A stretch of DNA of 64,000 bases. Source: Blastomonas sp. CACIA14H2. Lineage in GTDB: Bacteria; Pseudomonadota; Alphaproteobacteria; Sphingomonadales; Sphingomonadaceae. Positions 23,998 to 33,704 of the stretch are shown here, in pieces. The position numbers and the translations under genes are program-made. Below the pieces are notes generated by a model. The model saw only the letters and a list, made by a program, of their open reading frames with translations, did no database searches and was not told the origin of the DNA. The stretch covers positions 95-64,094 of the forward strand of contig AYSC01000009.1 of the NCBI GenBank assembly GCA_000503195.1, read 5' to 3'. Position 1 is the stretch's first letter; every line of letters starts with the position of its first letter.

Positions 23998-25413
23998 TCA
24001 GCCCTTTGCCGGGACCGCGCGCTCGGCGATATAGTCGCGCACCGCGGTGTAGTCGCCGGGCAGCTTGTCGAACTTCTCGGCGCGCTCGAACAGGTCGCCG
24101 ACGCGCGCAGGCAGGCGCGGACGCAGGCCGGTGGCGCGCTCGACCGCATCGCGGAACTTGCTGGGGTGCGCGGTCGCCAGCGTGACGCAGGGGATCGCGC
24201 GGTCGATGGTCCCTGCATCCTGCAAGCGATGGGCAGCGCCCAGCCCGATCGCGGTGTGCGGATCGATCATCTGCCCGGCCTCGTCCCAGGCACGACGCAT
24301 GGCGATGCCCATTTCCTCGGGATCGATCCGCGCGCTCGAGAACAATGCTTCGGCACCAGCGCGCATCGCGGGAGAAAGCTGCATCGCCTTGCTGCTTTCG
24401 AAGCCCTTCATCCGCGCCGCGGTCAGCGCGCCATCACGGCCCTCGAGGTCGAACAGCAGCCGCTCGAAATTCGAGCTGACCTGGATGTCCATCGACGGTG
24501 CGGCGGTCGGCGTCACGCTGCCGGCGGAATAGTCGCCCGCGCTGATCGCGCGGTGGAGGATGTCGTTGACGTTGGTCGCGACGATCAGCCGCGCCACCGG
24601 CAGCCCCATCTGCGCGGCGACATAGCCCGCGAACACGTCACCGAAATTGCCCGTCGGCACCGAAAAGGCGACCGGGCGGTGCGGCGCGCCAAGCTGCAGC
24701 GCGGCGGCGAAATAATAAACGATCTGCGCCATCAGCCGCGCCCAGTTGATCGAATTGACCGCAGACAGGCTGAAGCGTCCGGCGAAATCGGGATCACCGA
24801 ACATCCGCTTCACCATCGCCTGGGCATCGTCGAAGCTGCCGTCGATCGCGATATTGTGGACATTGGGCGCGAGCACCGTGGTCATCTGCCGCCGCTGGAC
24901 GTCGGAGACGCGGCCATCAGGGTGGAGCATGAAGATATCGACCTTCTCGCGCCCGGCCACCGCATCGATCGCTGCCGATCCGGTATCGCCCGAGGTCGCG
25001 CCGACGATCGTCAGATGCGTATCGCGGTTCGAGAGGAAGCGCTCGAACAGATGGCCGAGAAGTTGTAGCGCGACATCCTTGAACGCCAGCGTGGGGCCGT
25101 GGAACAGCTCGAGCAGCCAGTTGCTCTCATCGACCTGTACCAGCGGCGTCACCGCCTTGTGCGAGAAGCGCCCATAGGCCGCCTCGCACAGGCCGCGCAG
25201 CTCGTCCTCGCTCAGGCTGCCAGCGACGAAGGGCGTCATGATGCGCACGGCGAGCTCGACATAGGACAGCCCGGCCATGCCGGCGATCTCGGCATGCGTG
25301 AATTTCGGCCAGGCGCGCGGGACGTACAGCCCGCCATCGCTTGCCAAACCTGCCAGCGTCACGCCCTCGAAATCGAGCGCCGCGGCTTCCCCCCTGGTGC
25401 TGATATAGTCCAT
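23998..25413 (-). CDS. thrC: Threonine synthase
   Basis: The 471-residue product converts O-phospho-L-homoserine to L-threonine using PLP. The N-terminus (MDYISTRGEAAALDFEGVTL) and length match the gram-negative/yeast class of ThrC. The PLP lysine is in the FHGPTLAFKDVALQLLG motif (about 109-125). Further motifs are GATSGDTGSAAIDA (phosphate-binding loop, about 147-160) and SVPTGNFGDVFAGYVA. It follows the oxidase cluster, an arrangement common in alphaproteobacteria, with a 66-bp gap to the acetyltransferase gene. Confidence 0.96.
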   Translation of the reverse strand: MDYISTRGEAAALDFEGVTLAGLASDGGLYVPRAWPKFTHAEIAGMAGLSYVELAVRIMTPFVAGSLSEDELRGLCEAAYGRFSHKAVTPLVQVDESNWLLELFHGPTLAFKDVALQLLGHLFERFLSNRDTHLTIVGATSGDTGSAAIDAVAGREKVDIFMLHPDGRVSDVQRRQMTTVLAPNVHNIAIDGSFDDAQAMVKRMFGDPDFAGRFSLSAVNSINWARLMAQIVYYFAAALQLGAPHRPVAFSVPTGNFGDVFAGYVAAQMGLPVARLIVATNVNDILHRAISAGDYSAGSVTPTAAPSMDIQVSSNFERLLFDLEGRDGALTAARMKGFESSKAMQLSPAMRAGAEALFSSARIDPEEMGIAMRRAWDEAGQMIDPHTAIGLGAAHRLQDAGTIDRAIPCVTLATAHPSKFRDAVERATGLRPRLPARVGDLFERAEKFDKLPGDYTAVRDYIAERAVPAKG

Positions 25414-25479
25414 GGGGTGGACCCGTTAGCGGTCCTGCCCCCTGCATGCAACCAATGCGTTATGGGAGGCAGGCCCCGC

Positions 25480-25986
25480 TCAGTCCTCTTCGGGGCTTTC
25501 ATAGAACATCAGCACCGCCGGACCTTCGGGCGTTTCGATCAGCCCGTGCTCGACAAAACCGGCATTCACATAGGCGTTGCGGGCGCGCTGGTTCTCCGGA
25601 TCGGGATCGATGCACAGCACGCGCACGCCTTGCGCATTGAGCTGCTTGGCGAGCATCGCGAGCAGCCTGGCGCCATGGCCCTTGCCGATCAGCGAGGGGA
25701 TGCCGATGAAGCAATCGACCGCACGCGCGCCCTGCGGCAGGTCCTGCAGATGCTTTTGCGGCCAGGCATGCACCTCGAAATGCTGGATATAAGCGATCGG
25801 ATGGCCATCGAGCATGCCGATCAGCTGCACCATGTCGGGATTGTCCATATCCTCGATGATCAGCTGCAGCTCATGGGCGGGGTCACCCCACCATTGCTCG
25901 ACCTCGGGAGTCTTCAGCCATTGCTCGAGCATCGGCAGGTCCGAATGGGTGACCCGGTGAAAGCCGTAATAATGTCCGCCCTGCAT
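25480..25986 (-). CDS. GNAT acetyltransferase, AAC(6')-like
   Basis: The 168-residue product begins MQGGHYYGFHRVTHSDLPML and fits the GNAT fold of the Acetyltransf_8 / aminoglycoside 6'-N-acetyltransferase-like type (WGDPAHELQLIIEDM; IGIPSLIGKGHGARLLAMLA near 95-115, the acetyl-CoA pyrophosphate loop; RNAYVNAGF near 140-150). These proteins transfer an acetyl group from acetyl-CoA to an amine. Resistance activity cannot be concluded, since many chromosomal relatives act on other substrates. It lies 17 bp after the SURF1 gene, an unusual insertion between the oxidase assembly genes and thrC. Confidence 0.82.
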   Translation of the reverse strand: MQGGHYYGFHRVTHSDLPMLEQWLKTPEVEQWWGDPAHELQLIIEDMDNPDMVQLIGMLDGHPIAYIQHFEVHAWPQKHLQDLPQGARAVDCFIGIPSLIGKGHGARLLAMLAKQLNAQGVRVLCIDPDPENQRARNAYVNAGFVEHGLIETPEGPAVLMFYESPEED

Positions 25987-26003
25987 GGTCTCTCCTTGCG
26001 GCG

Positions 26004-26591
26004 TCACGCGGACATGGGGGATCGTGTCCGCCTTGCGACTGCCAGACCATATATAACGGCAGCAATGCCAGCGAATAAAAACCATTGTACCGCATAGGCC
26101 CAATGGTTGTTGGGAATGTCCTCGGGCGAAGGCTTCTGGACGGGCTGCAGCCCCGCAACCGGGGGCGCGGCGACCAGGCGGATCAGCGCATTGCTGTCCG
26201 GCGCAATGATGCCGCTCACCGGCCCACCGGACCAGGCAGGATTGTCGGGACGCTGCGACCACCCGGCGACGACCTGCGCGCCAGGCCCTTCGGCACCGGT
26301 GCGGCACGAAGCGATATGCACCCAGCCCGATGCGCCCGACGCACTGCGCCCGCTCGACGAGCGCCAGCCCGCGACCTCGAGGCAATGGACGCTCGATCGG
26401 CGATAGAGCGGCAGCGCGCTCGCATCGGGCACCACGGGCCAGGCGACCGGCGGCCTGTCAACGGCGGTGCGATATTCGGCGAGCAGCGCCTCTTTCCACG
26501 CCATGCGCTGAAGCTGCCAGATGCCCAGACCGATCATGATCGCAATGGCGATGCCGACGACGAGCGTGGGAACCAGGGGCAGCCGCTTCAT
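26004..26591 (-). CDS. SURF1-family oxidase assembly protein
   Basis: The 195-residue inner-membrane protein has TM1 at about 7-25 (LVPTLVVGIAIAIMIGLGIW, leading into WQLQRMAWKEALL, the SURF1 signature) and TM2 near 165-185. The periplasmic loop between them carries WVHIASCRTGAEG and the VVAGWSQRP segment. SURF1 proteins help insert heme a / assemble subunit I of aa3 oxidase. At 195 residues it is somewhat shorter than many SURF1 proteins (210-250). Its start overlaps the DUF983 stop (ATGA). Confidence 0.9.
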   Translation of the reverse strand: MKRLPLVPTLVVGIAIAIMIGLGIWQLQRMAWKEALLAEYRTAVDRPPVAWPVVPDASALPLYRRSSVHCLEVAGWRSSSGRSASGASGWVHIASCRTGAEGPGAQVVAGWSQRPDNPAWSGGPVSGIIAPDSNALIRLVAAPPVAGLQPVQKPSPEDIPNNHWAYAVQWFLFAGIAAVIYGLAVARRTRSPMSA

Positions 26592-26980
26592 CGCTCGTCC
26601 TTGCGGCCGTCGTCGAGCCGTCCCTCGCGCACCTCGGCGCGTGCCTCGTGGATCAGCATCGCCGCCTTGGACACGCGCAGCGACAGGATCACCAGCGCGA
26701 AGGTCAGCGGCACCCAGAGCAGGATATGCACCCAGAAGGGCGGGCTCGCCCTGACCTGCAGAACCACGGCAAGGGCGGAGATCAGCGCGCCGATGACGAG
26801 TATCAGGAACGCCGCAGGCCCGTCGCCGACATTATAGGCGGTGAAATCCTGCCCGCAGGCGCGGCAGCGCGGGGCGAAGCGGACCCATCCGGCAAACAGG
26901 GTGCGCGATCCGCAGACCGGGCACTCGCCGGTGAGCGCGGCCTGGATCAGCGGCGAGCGCGGGCTCGTGCCCTCAGGCAC
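26588..26980 (-). CDS. DUF983 family membrane protein
   Basis: The 130-residue product has two CxxC-type zinc-finger-like pairs (CPVCGSRTLF and CRACGQDF) at about 20-45, then two transmembrane helices (about 57-76 and 83-102) and a charged tail. This is DUF983, a family of unknown function regularly encoded beside alphaproteobacterial cytochrome oxidase genes. It probably starts at GTG 26980, overlapping the preceding stop by 8 bp, and it overlaps surf1 at the other end. A metal-handling role in oxidase assembly is plausible but not shown. Confidence 0.88.
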   Translation of the reverse strand: MPEGTSPRSPLIQAALTGECPVCGSRTLFAGWVRFAPRCRACGQDFTAYNVGDGPAAFLILVIGALISALAVVLQVRASPPFWVHILLWVPLTFALVILSLRVSKAAMLIHEARAEVREGRLDDGRKDER

Positions 26981-27485
26981 GTCCCATGCACCAGGGATCG
27001 GGGTTCCAGTCGACGGGCGGCGTCACGACGCCCGGATGCGGGAACTGGTGCTTGAAGGTGAACGCGTGCGGGCTGGGACCGAATCTGTCGAGCCGCCACA
27101 ATGCAGCCAGCCCTTCGTCAACGCTGGGGACATGGCCCGCCGGCACCCACCAGAGCGCCTGATAGGCATTGTCCATCCGCTCGATCCATTCGCGCCGCCG
27201 CGCCATCACCGGGGTGTGTGCGCTGCGATAGACGAAGTCGAACAGGCTGGCGGGATCGCGCCAGACCGACATGTTGACGACGAAACGCGGGTCGGGGGTC
27301 GGCTGCAGGTCCACGGCATTGCCGCTGTCGCTCTGCAACCGCCAGATATAGCCGTCGGACTGTTCGGCCAGGGCATTGATGCCGTCGAGCATCCCCATGA
27401 ACCCGGCCACCGCCGGGTCATCGGGATGCGCGATCAGCCGGGCGACATTGATCTGGGCGATATGCCAGCCGGGCTGATCGGTCAT
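26973..27485 (-). CDS. DUF3291 domain protein
   Basis: The 170-residue soluble protein begins MTDQPGWHIAQINVARLIA and has the DUF3291 pattern (dimeric alpha-beta barrel-like fold): FMGMLDGINALAEQSDGYIW, FVVNMSVWRDPASLFDFVYR and WWVPAGHVPSVDEGLAAL. Function of the family is unknown; some relatives are treated as monooxygenase-like. The ATG at 27485 is preferred over the adjacent GTG. It sits between ctaE and the DUF983 gene, which are usually neighbours, so it looks like an insertion into the oxidase operon. Confidence 0.82.
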   Translation of the reverse strand: MTDQPGWHIAQINVARLIAHPDDPAVAGFMGMLDGINALAEQSDGYIWRLQSDSGNAVDLQPTPDPRFVVNMSVWRDPASLFDFVYRSAHTPVMARRREWIERMDNAYQALWWVPAGHVPSVDEGLAALWRLDRFGPSPHAFTFKHQFPHPGVVTPPVDWNPDPWCMGRA

Positions 27486-27503
27486 CACGGGGTCTCGAGA
27501 TTA

Positions 27504-28319
27504 TCAGTGGGTTGCAGCGCCCCAGCCACCCCAGACATAGATGACCAGGAAGAGGAACAGCCACACCACGTCGACAAAGTGCCAGTACCAGGCAGCCGCT
27601 TCGAAGCCGAAATGCTGCTTGGGGGTGAAGTGACCCTTGTACGCGCGCACCAGGCAGACGATCAGGAAGATCGTGCCGACCAGCACGTGGAAGCCGTGGA
27701 AACCGGTCGCCATGTAGAAGGACGAACCATAGTTCAGGTCCTTGAACGGGAACGGCGCGACCGAATATTCATAGGCCTGCACGCAGCTGAACACGACGCC
27801 CAGGATGATCGTGAGCCACAGGCCCTTGATCAGGCCGTCGCGGTCGCCGTTGATCAGCGAGTGGTGCGCCCAGGTGACCGTGGTGCCCGAGCAGAGCAGG
27901 ATCAGCGTGTTGAGCAGCGGCAGTTCGAAGGCATTGAGCACTTCGACGCCCTTGGGCGGCCACACGCCGCCGATCACGTCCGCGGTCGAGGGGAAGAGCG
28001 AGAAATCGAACCAGGCCCAGAACCAGCCGACGAAGAACATGACTTCGGAAGCGATGAACAGGATCATGCCATAGCGCAGGTGCAGCTGTACCACCGGGGT
28101 GTGATCGCCCGCATGCGCTTCCTTCACGACCTGCGCCCACCAGCCGTACATCGTGCCGATCACGCCGGCGACACCGGCGTAGAAGACGATGCCCGAGGTA
28201 TCCATGCTGTGCATCCACAGGATGGCGCCCACCGCCATGACGAGTGCCGCCATCGATCCGGCAAACGGCCAGATGCTGGGGGGAAGAATATGATAATCGT
28301 GGTTCTTTGTTCCGGCCAT
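27504..28319 (-). CDS. ctaE: Cytochrome c oxidase subunit III
   Basis: The 271-residue integral membrane subunit III of aa3-type oxidase has seven predicted helices. Family motifs include [17 protein letters not shown] at the N-terminus, [17 protein letters not shown] (about 90-106), [16 protein letters not shown] (about 203-218) and [16 protein letters not shown] near the C-terminus. Subunit III stabilises the enzyme and supports proton uptake. Located downstream of ctaG in the same direction; 15 bp separate it from the DUF3291 gene. Confidence 0.97.
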   Translation of the reverse strand: MAGTKNHDYHILPPSIWPFAGSMAALVMAVGAILWMHSMDTSGIVFYAGVAGVIGTMYGWWAQVVKEAHAGDHTPVVQLHLRYGMILFIASEVMFFVGWFWAWFDFSLFPSTADVIGGVWPPKGVEVLNAFELPLLNTLILLCSGTTVTWAHHSLINGDRDGLIKGLWLTIILGVVFSCVQAYEYSVAPFPFKDLNYGSSFYMATGFHGFHVLVGTIFLIVCLVRAYKGHFTPKQHFGFEAAAWYWHFVDVVWLFLFLVIYVWGGWGAATH

Positions 28320-28361
28320 CTCTCTGGTCCCCGTCGTCCCTTAACGTCTTGAACTAAGCCC

Positions 28362-28937
28362 TTAACTGCCCTTTTTCGCCTGGTCCAGCGGGTAAAAGGT
28401 GTAGCTGAGGGTAATCTCTTCGATATCCTTGGTGTCCGGATCGGTGAGGATCGCGGGATCCACATAATAGATCACCGGCATCCGCACCGTCTCTCCGGGG
28501 GCAAGCGTCTGTTCGGTAAAGCAGAAGCATTGCACCTTGGCGAAATAGCGCCCGGCCTGAGTCGGCGTGACGTTGAACGTCGCGGTCCCGGTCACCGGTT
28601 TGCTCGACAGATTGGTCGCAGTGAACGCCGCCATGTCGCGCGCGCCGATCGTGATCTTCTCGGTCGGGTTTTCGGGCTTGAACCGCCACGGCAATGCCGA
28701 CGAAACGTTCGAATCGAAACGGATGGTGATCGGCTTGTTGGTCACCGCGACATTGGCGGCGGCGGCTTCGCTCACCTTCATCGTGGTGCCGCCAAAGCCG
28801 GTCGCCTCGCAGAAAATGCGATAGAGCGGCACGGCAGCATAGCCGAGGCCCAGCATGCCGATCGCAAGGCACAGTGCGATAATGCCTGCGCGCCGGTTGC
28901 GACGCGCCATTTCGGGGCTGATGGTCGCTGCATTCAT
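28362..28937 (-). CDS. ctaG: Cytochrome c oxidase assembly protein CtaG/Cox11
   Basis: The 191-residue copper chaperone has a single N-terminal TM helix (about 17-36, AGIIALCLAIGMLGLGYAAV) followed by a periplasmic Ig-like domain. The copper-binding CFCF motif is present (KVQCFCFTEQTLAPGE, about 130-145). Cox11 delivers Cu to the CuB site of subunit I. The start is ATG 28937, overlapping the stop of the 52-residue membrane protein; the longer open frame upstream is out-of-frame read-through of that gene. Confidence 0.95.
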   Translation of the reverse strand: MNAATISPEMARRNRRAGIIALCLAIGMLGLGYAAVPLYRIFCEATGFGGTTMKVSEAAAANVAVTNKPITIRFDSNVSSALPWRFKPENPTEKITIGARDMAAFTATNLSSKPVTGTATFNVTPTQAGRYFAKVQCFCFTEQTLAPGETVRMPVIYYVDPAILTDPDTKDIEEITLSYTFYPLDQAKKGS

Positions 28938-29092
28938 CCCCACACCCCGATCTTGACGATGGTGATGACATAGAAGAGCACGCACAGCGCGACGAGAATG
29001 CCTGCCATGAACAGCGCGCGGCTGCGCTGGCGCGCGCGCAGCTGCGCGAGCACCTCGGGATCGTTGAAATCGGGCGTGGGCCGATCGGTCAT
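28934..29092 (-). CDS. Small single-TM protein of the oxidase operon (CoxF-like position)
   Basis: A 52-residue protein, [20 protein letters not shown] at the N-terminus then one TM helix (about 27-47, [19 protein letters not shown]) and the end KIGVWG. Both ends overlap neighbours by ATGA junctions (ctaB stop, ctaG start), which strongly supports coding despite its size. Small single-helix proteins of this sort are found between ctaB and ctaG in alphaproteobacteria and are presumed assembly factors or small subunits. Precise function unknown. Confidence 0.82.
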   Translation of the reverse strand: MTDRPTPDFNDPEVLAQLRARQRSRALFMAGILVALCVLFYVITIVKIGVWG

Positions 29093-30063
29093 GCCGCGAT
29101 CGCCGGAACAACGGCGCGGTCGACGACCACGGCGGCGAAGATCAGGAACAGATAGACGATCGAATAGGCAAACAGCTGCTTTTCGGGCTTCAGGCTGTCA
29201 CCCTCGCCCGCCGTGCGAAAGCCGACGCGCGCCGCGAGCGCGACGAAGATCGCCGAGAGCACGAACGCGCTGATGCCGTAGGTCCAGCCGACCAGGCCGA
29301 GCGCCGCCGGTGCCATCACGGTGGCGAGCAGCACCAGCGAATAACCAAACACCTGATGGCGCGTGGACCTTTCGCCCGCGACATTGGGCATCATCGGAAT
29401 GCCGACGCGGGCATAATCCATCTTCACGAACAGCGCGAGCGCCCAGAAATGCGGCGGGGTCCAGAAGAAGATGATCGAGAACAGCAGGATCGGCAGCATG
29501 GTGACATCGCCGGTCACCGCCGCCCAGCCGATCACCGGGGGGAAGGCCCCTGCTCCGCCGCCGATGACGATATTCTGCGGCGTGTTGGGCTTGAGCCAGA
29601 TCGTGTAGATCACGGCATAATAGAAGATGGAAAAGGCCAGGATCGCAGCGGCAAGCCAGTTGACCGCCAGGCCCATGATGACCACCGAGAAGCCCGACAG
29701 CGCCAGGCCGAACTGCAGCGCGGCCTCGCGGTCCATGCGTCCGGCCGGGATCGGGCGGTTGGCGGTGCGCTTCATCAGCGCGTCGAGATCGGATTCGTAA
29801 TATTGGTTGAGCGCGGCAGCACCGCCGGCGCCCATCGCGATGCACAGGATCGCGACGAAGCCGATGACCGGATGGATGTCGCCGGGAGCCGCCAGCAGGC
29901 CGCACAGCCCGGTGAACACCACCAGGCGGATCACGCCCGGCTTGGTCAGCGCCCAGAAATCGCGCCAGTGCGCGGGCATGAGCACGCCCGGCTGGGCGGT
30001 CATGGCGGCGCTCTGCCCCTGAATCTGCTGTACGGCTTCGGTCATGCTCATGTCACTACCCAT
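29089..30063 (-). CDS. ctaB: Protoheme IX farnesyltransferase
   Basis: The 324-residue polytopic UbiA-family prenyltransferase makes heme O from heme B and farnesyl diphosphate, the first step to heme A. Conserved Asp-rich motifs are [20 protein letters not shown] (about 86-105, first prenyl-diphosphate site) and [20 protein letters not shown] (about 196-215). Nine or so TM helices are evident. The N-terminal 30 residues are variable; ATG 30051 or 30045 are possible alternative starts. It follows ctaD by 92 bp. Confidence 0.95.
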   Translation of the reverse strand: MGSDMSMTEAVQQIQGQSAAMTAQPGVLMPAHWRDFWALTKPGVIRLVVFTGLCGLLAAPGDIHPVIGFVAILCIAMGAGGAAALNQYYESDLDALMKRTANRPIPAGRMDREAALQFGLALSGFSVVIMGLAVNWLAAAILAFSIFYYAVIYTIWLKPNTPQNIVIGGGAGAFPPVIGWAAVTGDVTMLPILLFSIIFFWTPPHFWALALFVKMDYARVGIPMMPNVAGERSTRHQVFGYSLVLLATVMAPAALGLVGWTYGISAFVLSAIFVALAARVGFRTAGEGDSLKPEKQLFAYSIVYLFLIFAAVVVDRAVVPAIAA

Positions 30064-30155
30064 ATGGCAAACCCCTCGCCTTCAGGTCGAGGGGTGCCGG
30101 GCCGGATGGGACACTCTCCCGATCCGGCCCTGTCAGCGGTGCAACGCTGCTGCGG

Positions 30156-31838
<1,683 letters not shown>

Positions 31839-32912
31839 TTACTGAGCGGCAGCGGGAGCGGCGGCGGCTGCGGCCGCACCCTGCGCTGCGGAAGTGGTGG
31901 TGGCGGCTGCAGGCGCAGCGGGGGGAGCGGCGGCCGGGGCAGCAGCAGCGGCGACTTCGTCACCCTTGACGGTGCCACCCTGCGCACGGACCCATGCATC
32001 GAACTTGGCGCGCGGCAGCGCCTCGACGGCGATCGGCATGAAGCCGTGGCGCGCGCCGCACAGTTCCGAACACTGGCCGTAATAGACGCCCGGCTCCTTG
32101 ATGGTCAGCATTTTCTCGTTCGAACGACCGGGAACGGCGTCCATCTTGAACCACAGCGAAGGCACCGCGAAGCTGTGGATCACGTCCGATGCGGTGGTGA
32201 TGATGCGGATCGGCTCGCCGGCGGGAACGACCATGCGATTGTCGACCGCGAGCTGGTGCGGCTCACCGCGCTTGGCGGCTTCGGCTTCGTCGAGCATGTT
32301 CGACACGACTTCGAAATCGCCATTGTCGGGATAGCTGTAGCCCCAGTACCACTGATAGCCGGTAACCTTGACGGTGACGGCGTCGGCGGGCGCGGGCTTG
32401 TACTGCTTGGCGAGCAGGTCGATCGACGGAACGGCGACGCCAACCAGGATCAGCACCGGAACCAGCGTCCAGATGACCTCGATCGCGGTGTTGTGCGTCA
32501 CGCGCGAGGGGTTCGGATTGGCGGCAGCGCGGTAGCGGACCATCACCCAGATCAGCAGCGCGAGCACCAGCAGCGAAATCGCGACGATGATTGGCAGCAG
32601 AACCGACGTGTCGAGCCAGTGGGCATATTCACCCAGTTCCGAATACTGCTCCTGGAAATCCACGCCCTTGTCGACGGGCATGCCCTTGCCGGCGGTGGGC
32701 GCCATCGGCGTGTAGCTCGAATCGAGCGCCGGGGTGGCAGCGTCGGCAGGAGCAGCTTCAGCTGCAGGCGCGGCAGCAGCGGGGGCAGTTTGCGCGCTCG
32801 GCGTGGGGGCCGTTACCGGCGGAGCGGGCGGCGTCTGGGCCAGCGCCATCGGCGCGGTAACGAGAACAAGGGCTGCGAAACCGAGAGATTTCGTCCAAGA
32901 TGCGAACGCCAT
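31839..32912 (-). CDS. ctaC: Cytochrome c oxidase subunit II
   Basis: The 357-residue subunit II begins at ATG 32912 with a signal peptide (ending PMALAQ), an Ala/Pro-rich linker (about 22-65), two TM helices (about 92-115 and 133-155) and the CuA domain with GQCSELCGARHGFMPI (two Cys, His and Met ligands, about 285-300). It accepts electrons from cytochrome c. The last 45 residues are almost entirely Ala/Pro/Thr, an unusual low-complexity tail. First gene of the oxidase operon, divergent from pyrE over 198 bp. Confidence 0.97.
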   Translation of the reverse strand: MAFASWTKSLGFAALVLVTAPMALAQTPPAPPVTAPTPSAQTAPAAAAPAAEAAPADAATPALDSSYTPMAPTAGKGMPVDKGVDFQEQYSELGEYAHWLDTSVLLPIIVAISLLVLALLIWVMVRYRAAANPNPSRVTHNTAIEVIWTLVPVLILVGVAVPSIDLLAKQYKPAPADAVTVKVTGYQWYWGYSYPDNGDFEVVSNMLDEAEAAKRGEPHQLAVDNRMVVPAGEPIRIITTASDVIHSFAVPSLWFKMDAVPGRSNEKMLTIKEPGVYYGQCSELCGARHGFMPIAVEALPRAKFDAWVRAQGGTVKGDEVAAAAAPAAAPPAAPAAATTTSAAQGAAAAAAAPAAAQ

Positions 32913-33110
32913 TCGTAGAATGTCCCTGTATAGGCAGGGCATCCGTCCACGTCCCATAGTGCCGGATCACTGCCGTGTTTGCGTCATAGCTACCGGTGCC
33001 TATACGCAGGCTTGCCGCCAGTCTCAAGCCAATCTAGGGATATTTTTTAATCGCCGGTTCAGCTTGCTGACACCCTCCCCCCGGCGACGCTACGTAAAGG
33101 GTAAATCGCG

Positions 33111-33704
33111 ATGCAGGATGATGAAATTCTGGCAGAGTTCCGCGCCAGCCAGGCCTTGCTGGAGGGGCATTTCATCCTGTCGTCGGGCCTGCACAGCGCG
33201 CATTATCTGCAATGCGCGCGCGTGCTGATGGACCCGATGCGCGCCTCGCGGCTGGCGAGCGCGCTGGCCGCCCGGATTCCGCGCGATATCCGCTCGCAGA
33301 TCAACCTGGTGATCTCGCCCGCGATGGGCGGCCTTATAATAGGGCATGAAATGGGCCGCGCGCTGGGCGTCGAGGCGATGTTCGTCGAGCGCCCCACCGG
33401 CACGTTCGAACTGCGCCGCGGATTCGCGATCAAGCCGGGGCAGAAGGTGTTGCTGATGGAAGACGTCGTCACCACCGGCCTGTCCTCGCGCGAAGCCATC
33501 GCCGCAGTCAACGCGGCGGGCGGCGAAGTGATCGCGGCGGGCGCGCTGGTCGACCGCTCCGCCGGAGAAGTCTCGCTGGGCGTGCCGTTCTTCCCGCTGA
33601 TTTCGCTCAATTTTCCGAGCTATCCTGCCGACGCGCTGCCGCCCGAGCTGGCCGCCGTCCCGGCGACCAAACCCGGCAGCCGCAAGGAACCCGAAGCGGC
33701 ATGA
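33111..33704 (+). CDS. pyrE: Orotate phosphoribosyltransferase
   Basis: The 197-residue product makes orotidine 5'-monophosphate from orotate and PRPP in pyrimidine synthesis. The PRPP-binding motif VLLMEDVVTTGLSSREAI (about 112-129) is clear, along with FILSSGLHSAHYLQCARVL near the N-terminus and PAMGGLIIGHEMGRALG (about 69-85). AAGG lies about ten bases upstream of ATG. The stop overlaps the start of the serine hydrolase gene by 4 bp, starting a tight operon with pdxJ, acpS and lepB. Confidence 0.96.
   Translation: MQDDEILAEFRASQALLEGHFILSSGLHSAHYLQCARVLMDPMRASRLASALAARIPRDIRSQINLVISPAMGGLIIGHEMGRALGVEAMFVERPTGTFELRRGFAIKPGQKVLLMEDVVTTGLSSREAIAAVNAAGGEVIAAGALVDRSAGEVSLGVPFFPLISLNFPSYPADALPPELAAVPATKPGSRKEPEAA

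Noticed and set aside
25480-25986. Aminoglycoside resistance gene
   Set aside because: Only general AAC(6')-like GNAT similarity. It lies in a core locus with no mobile context.
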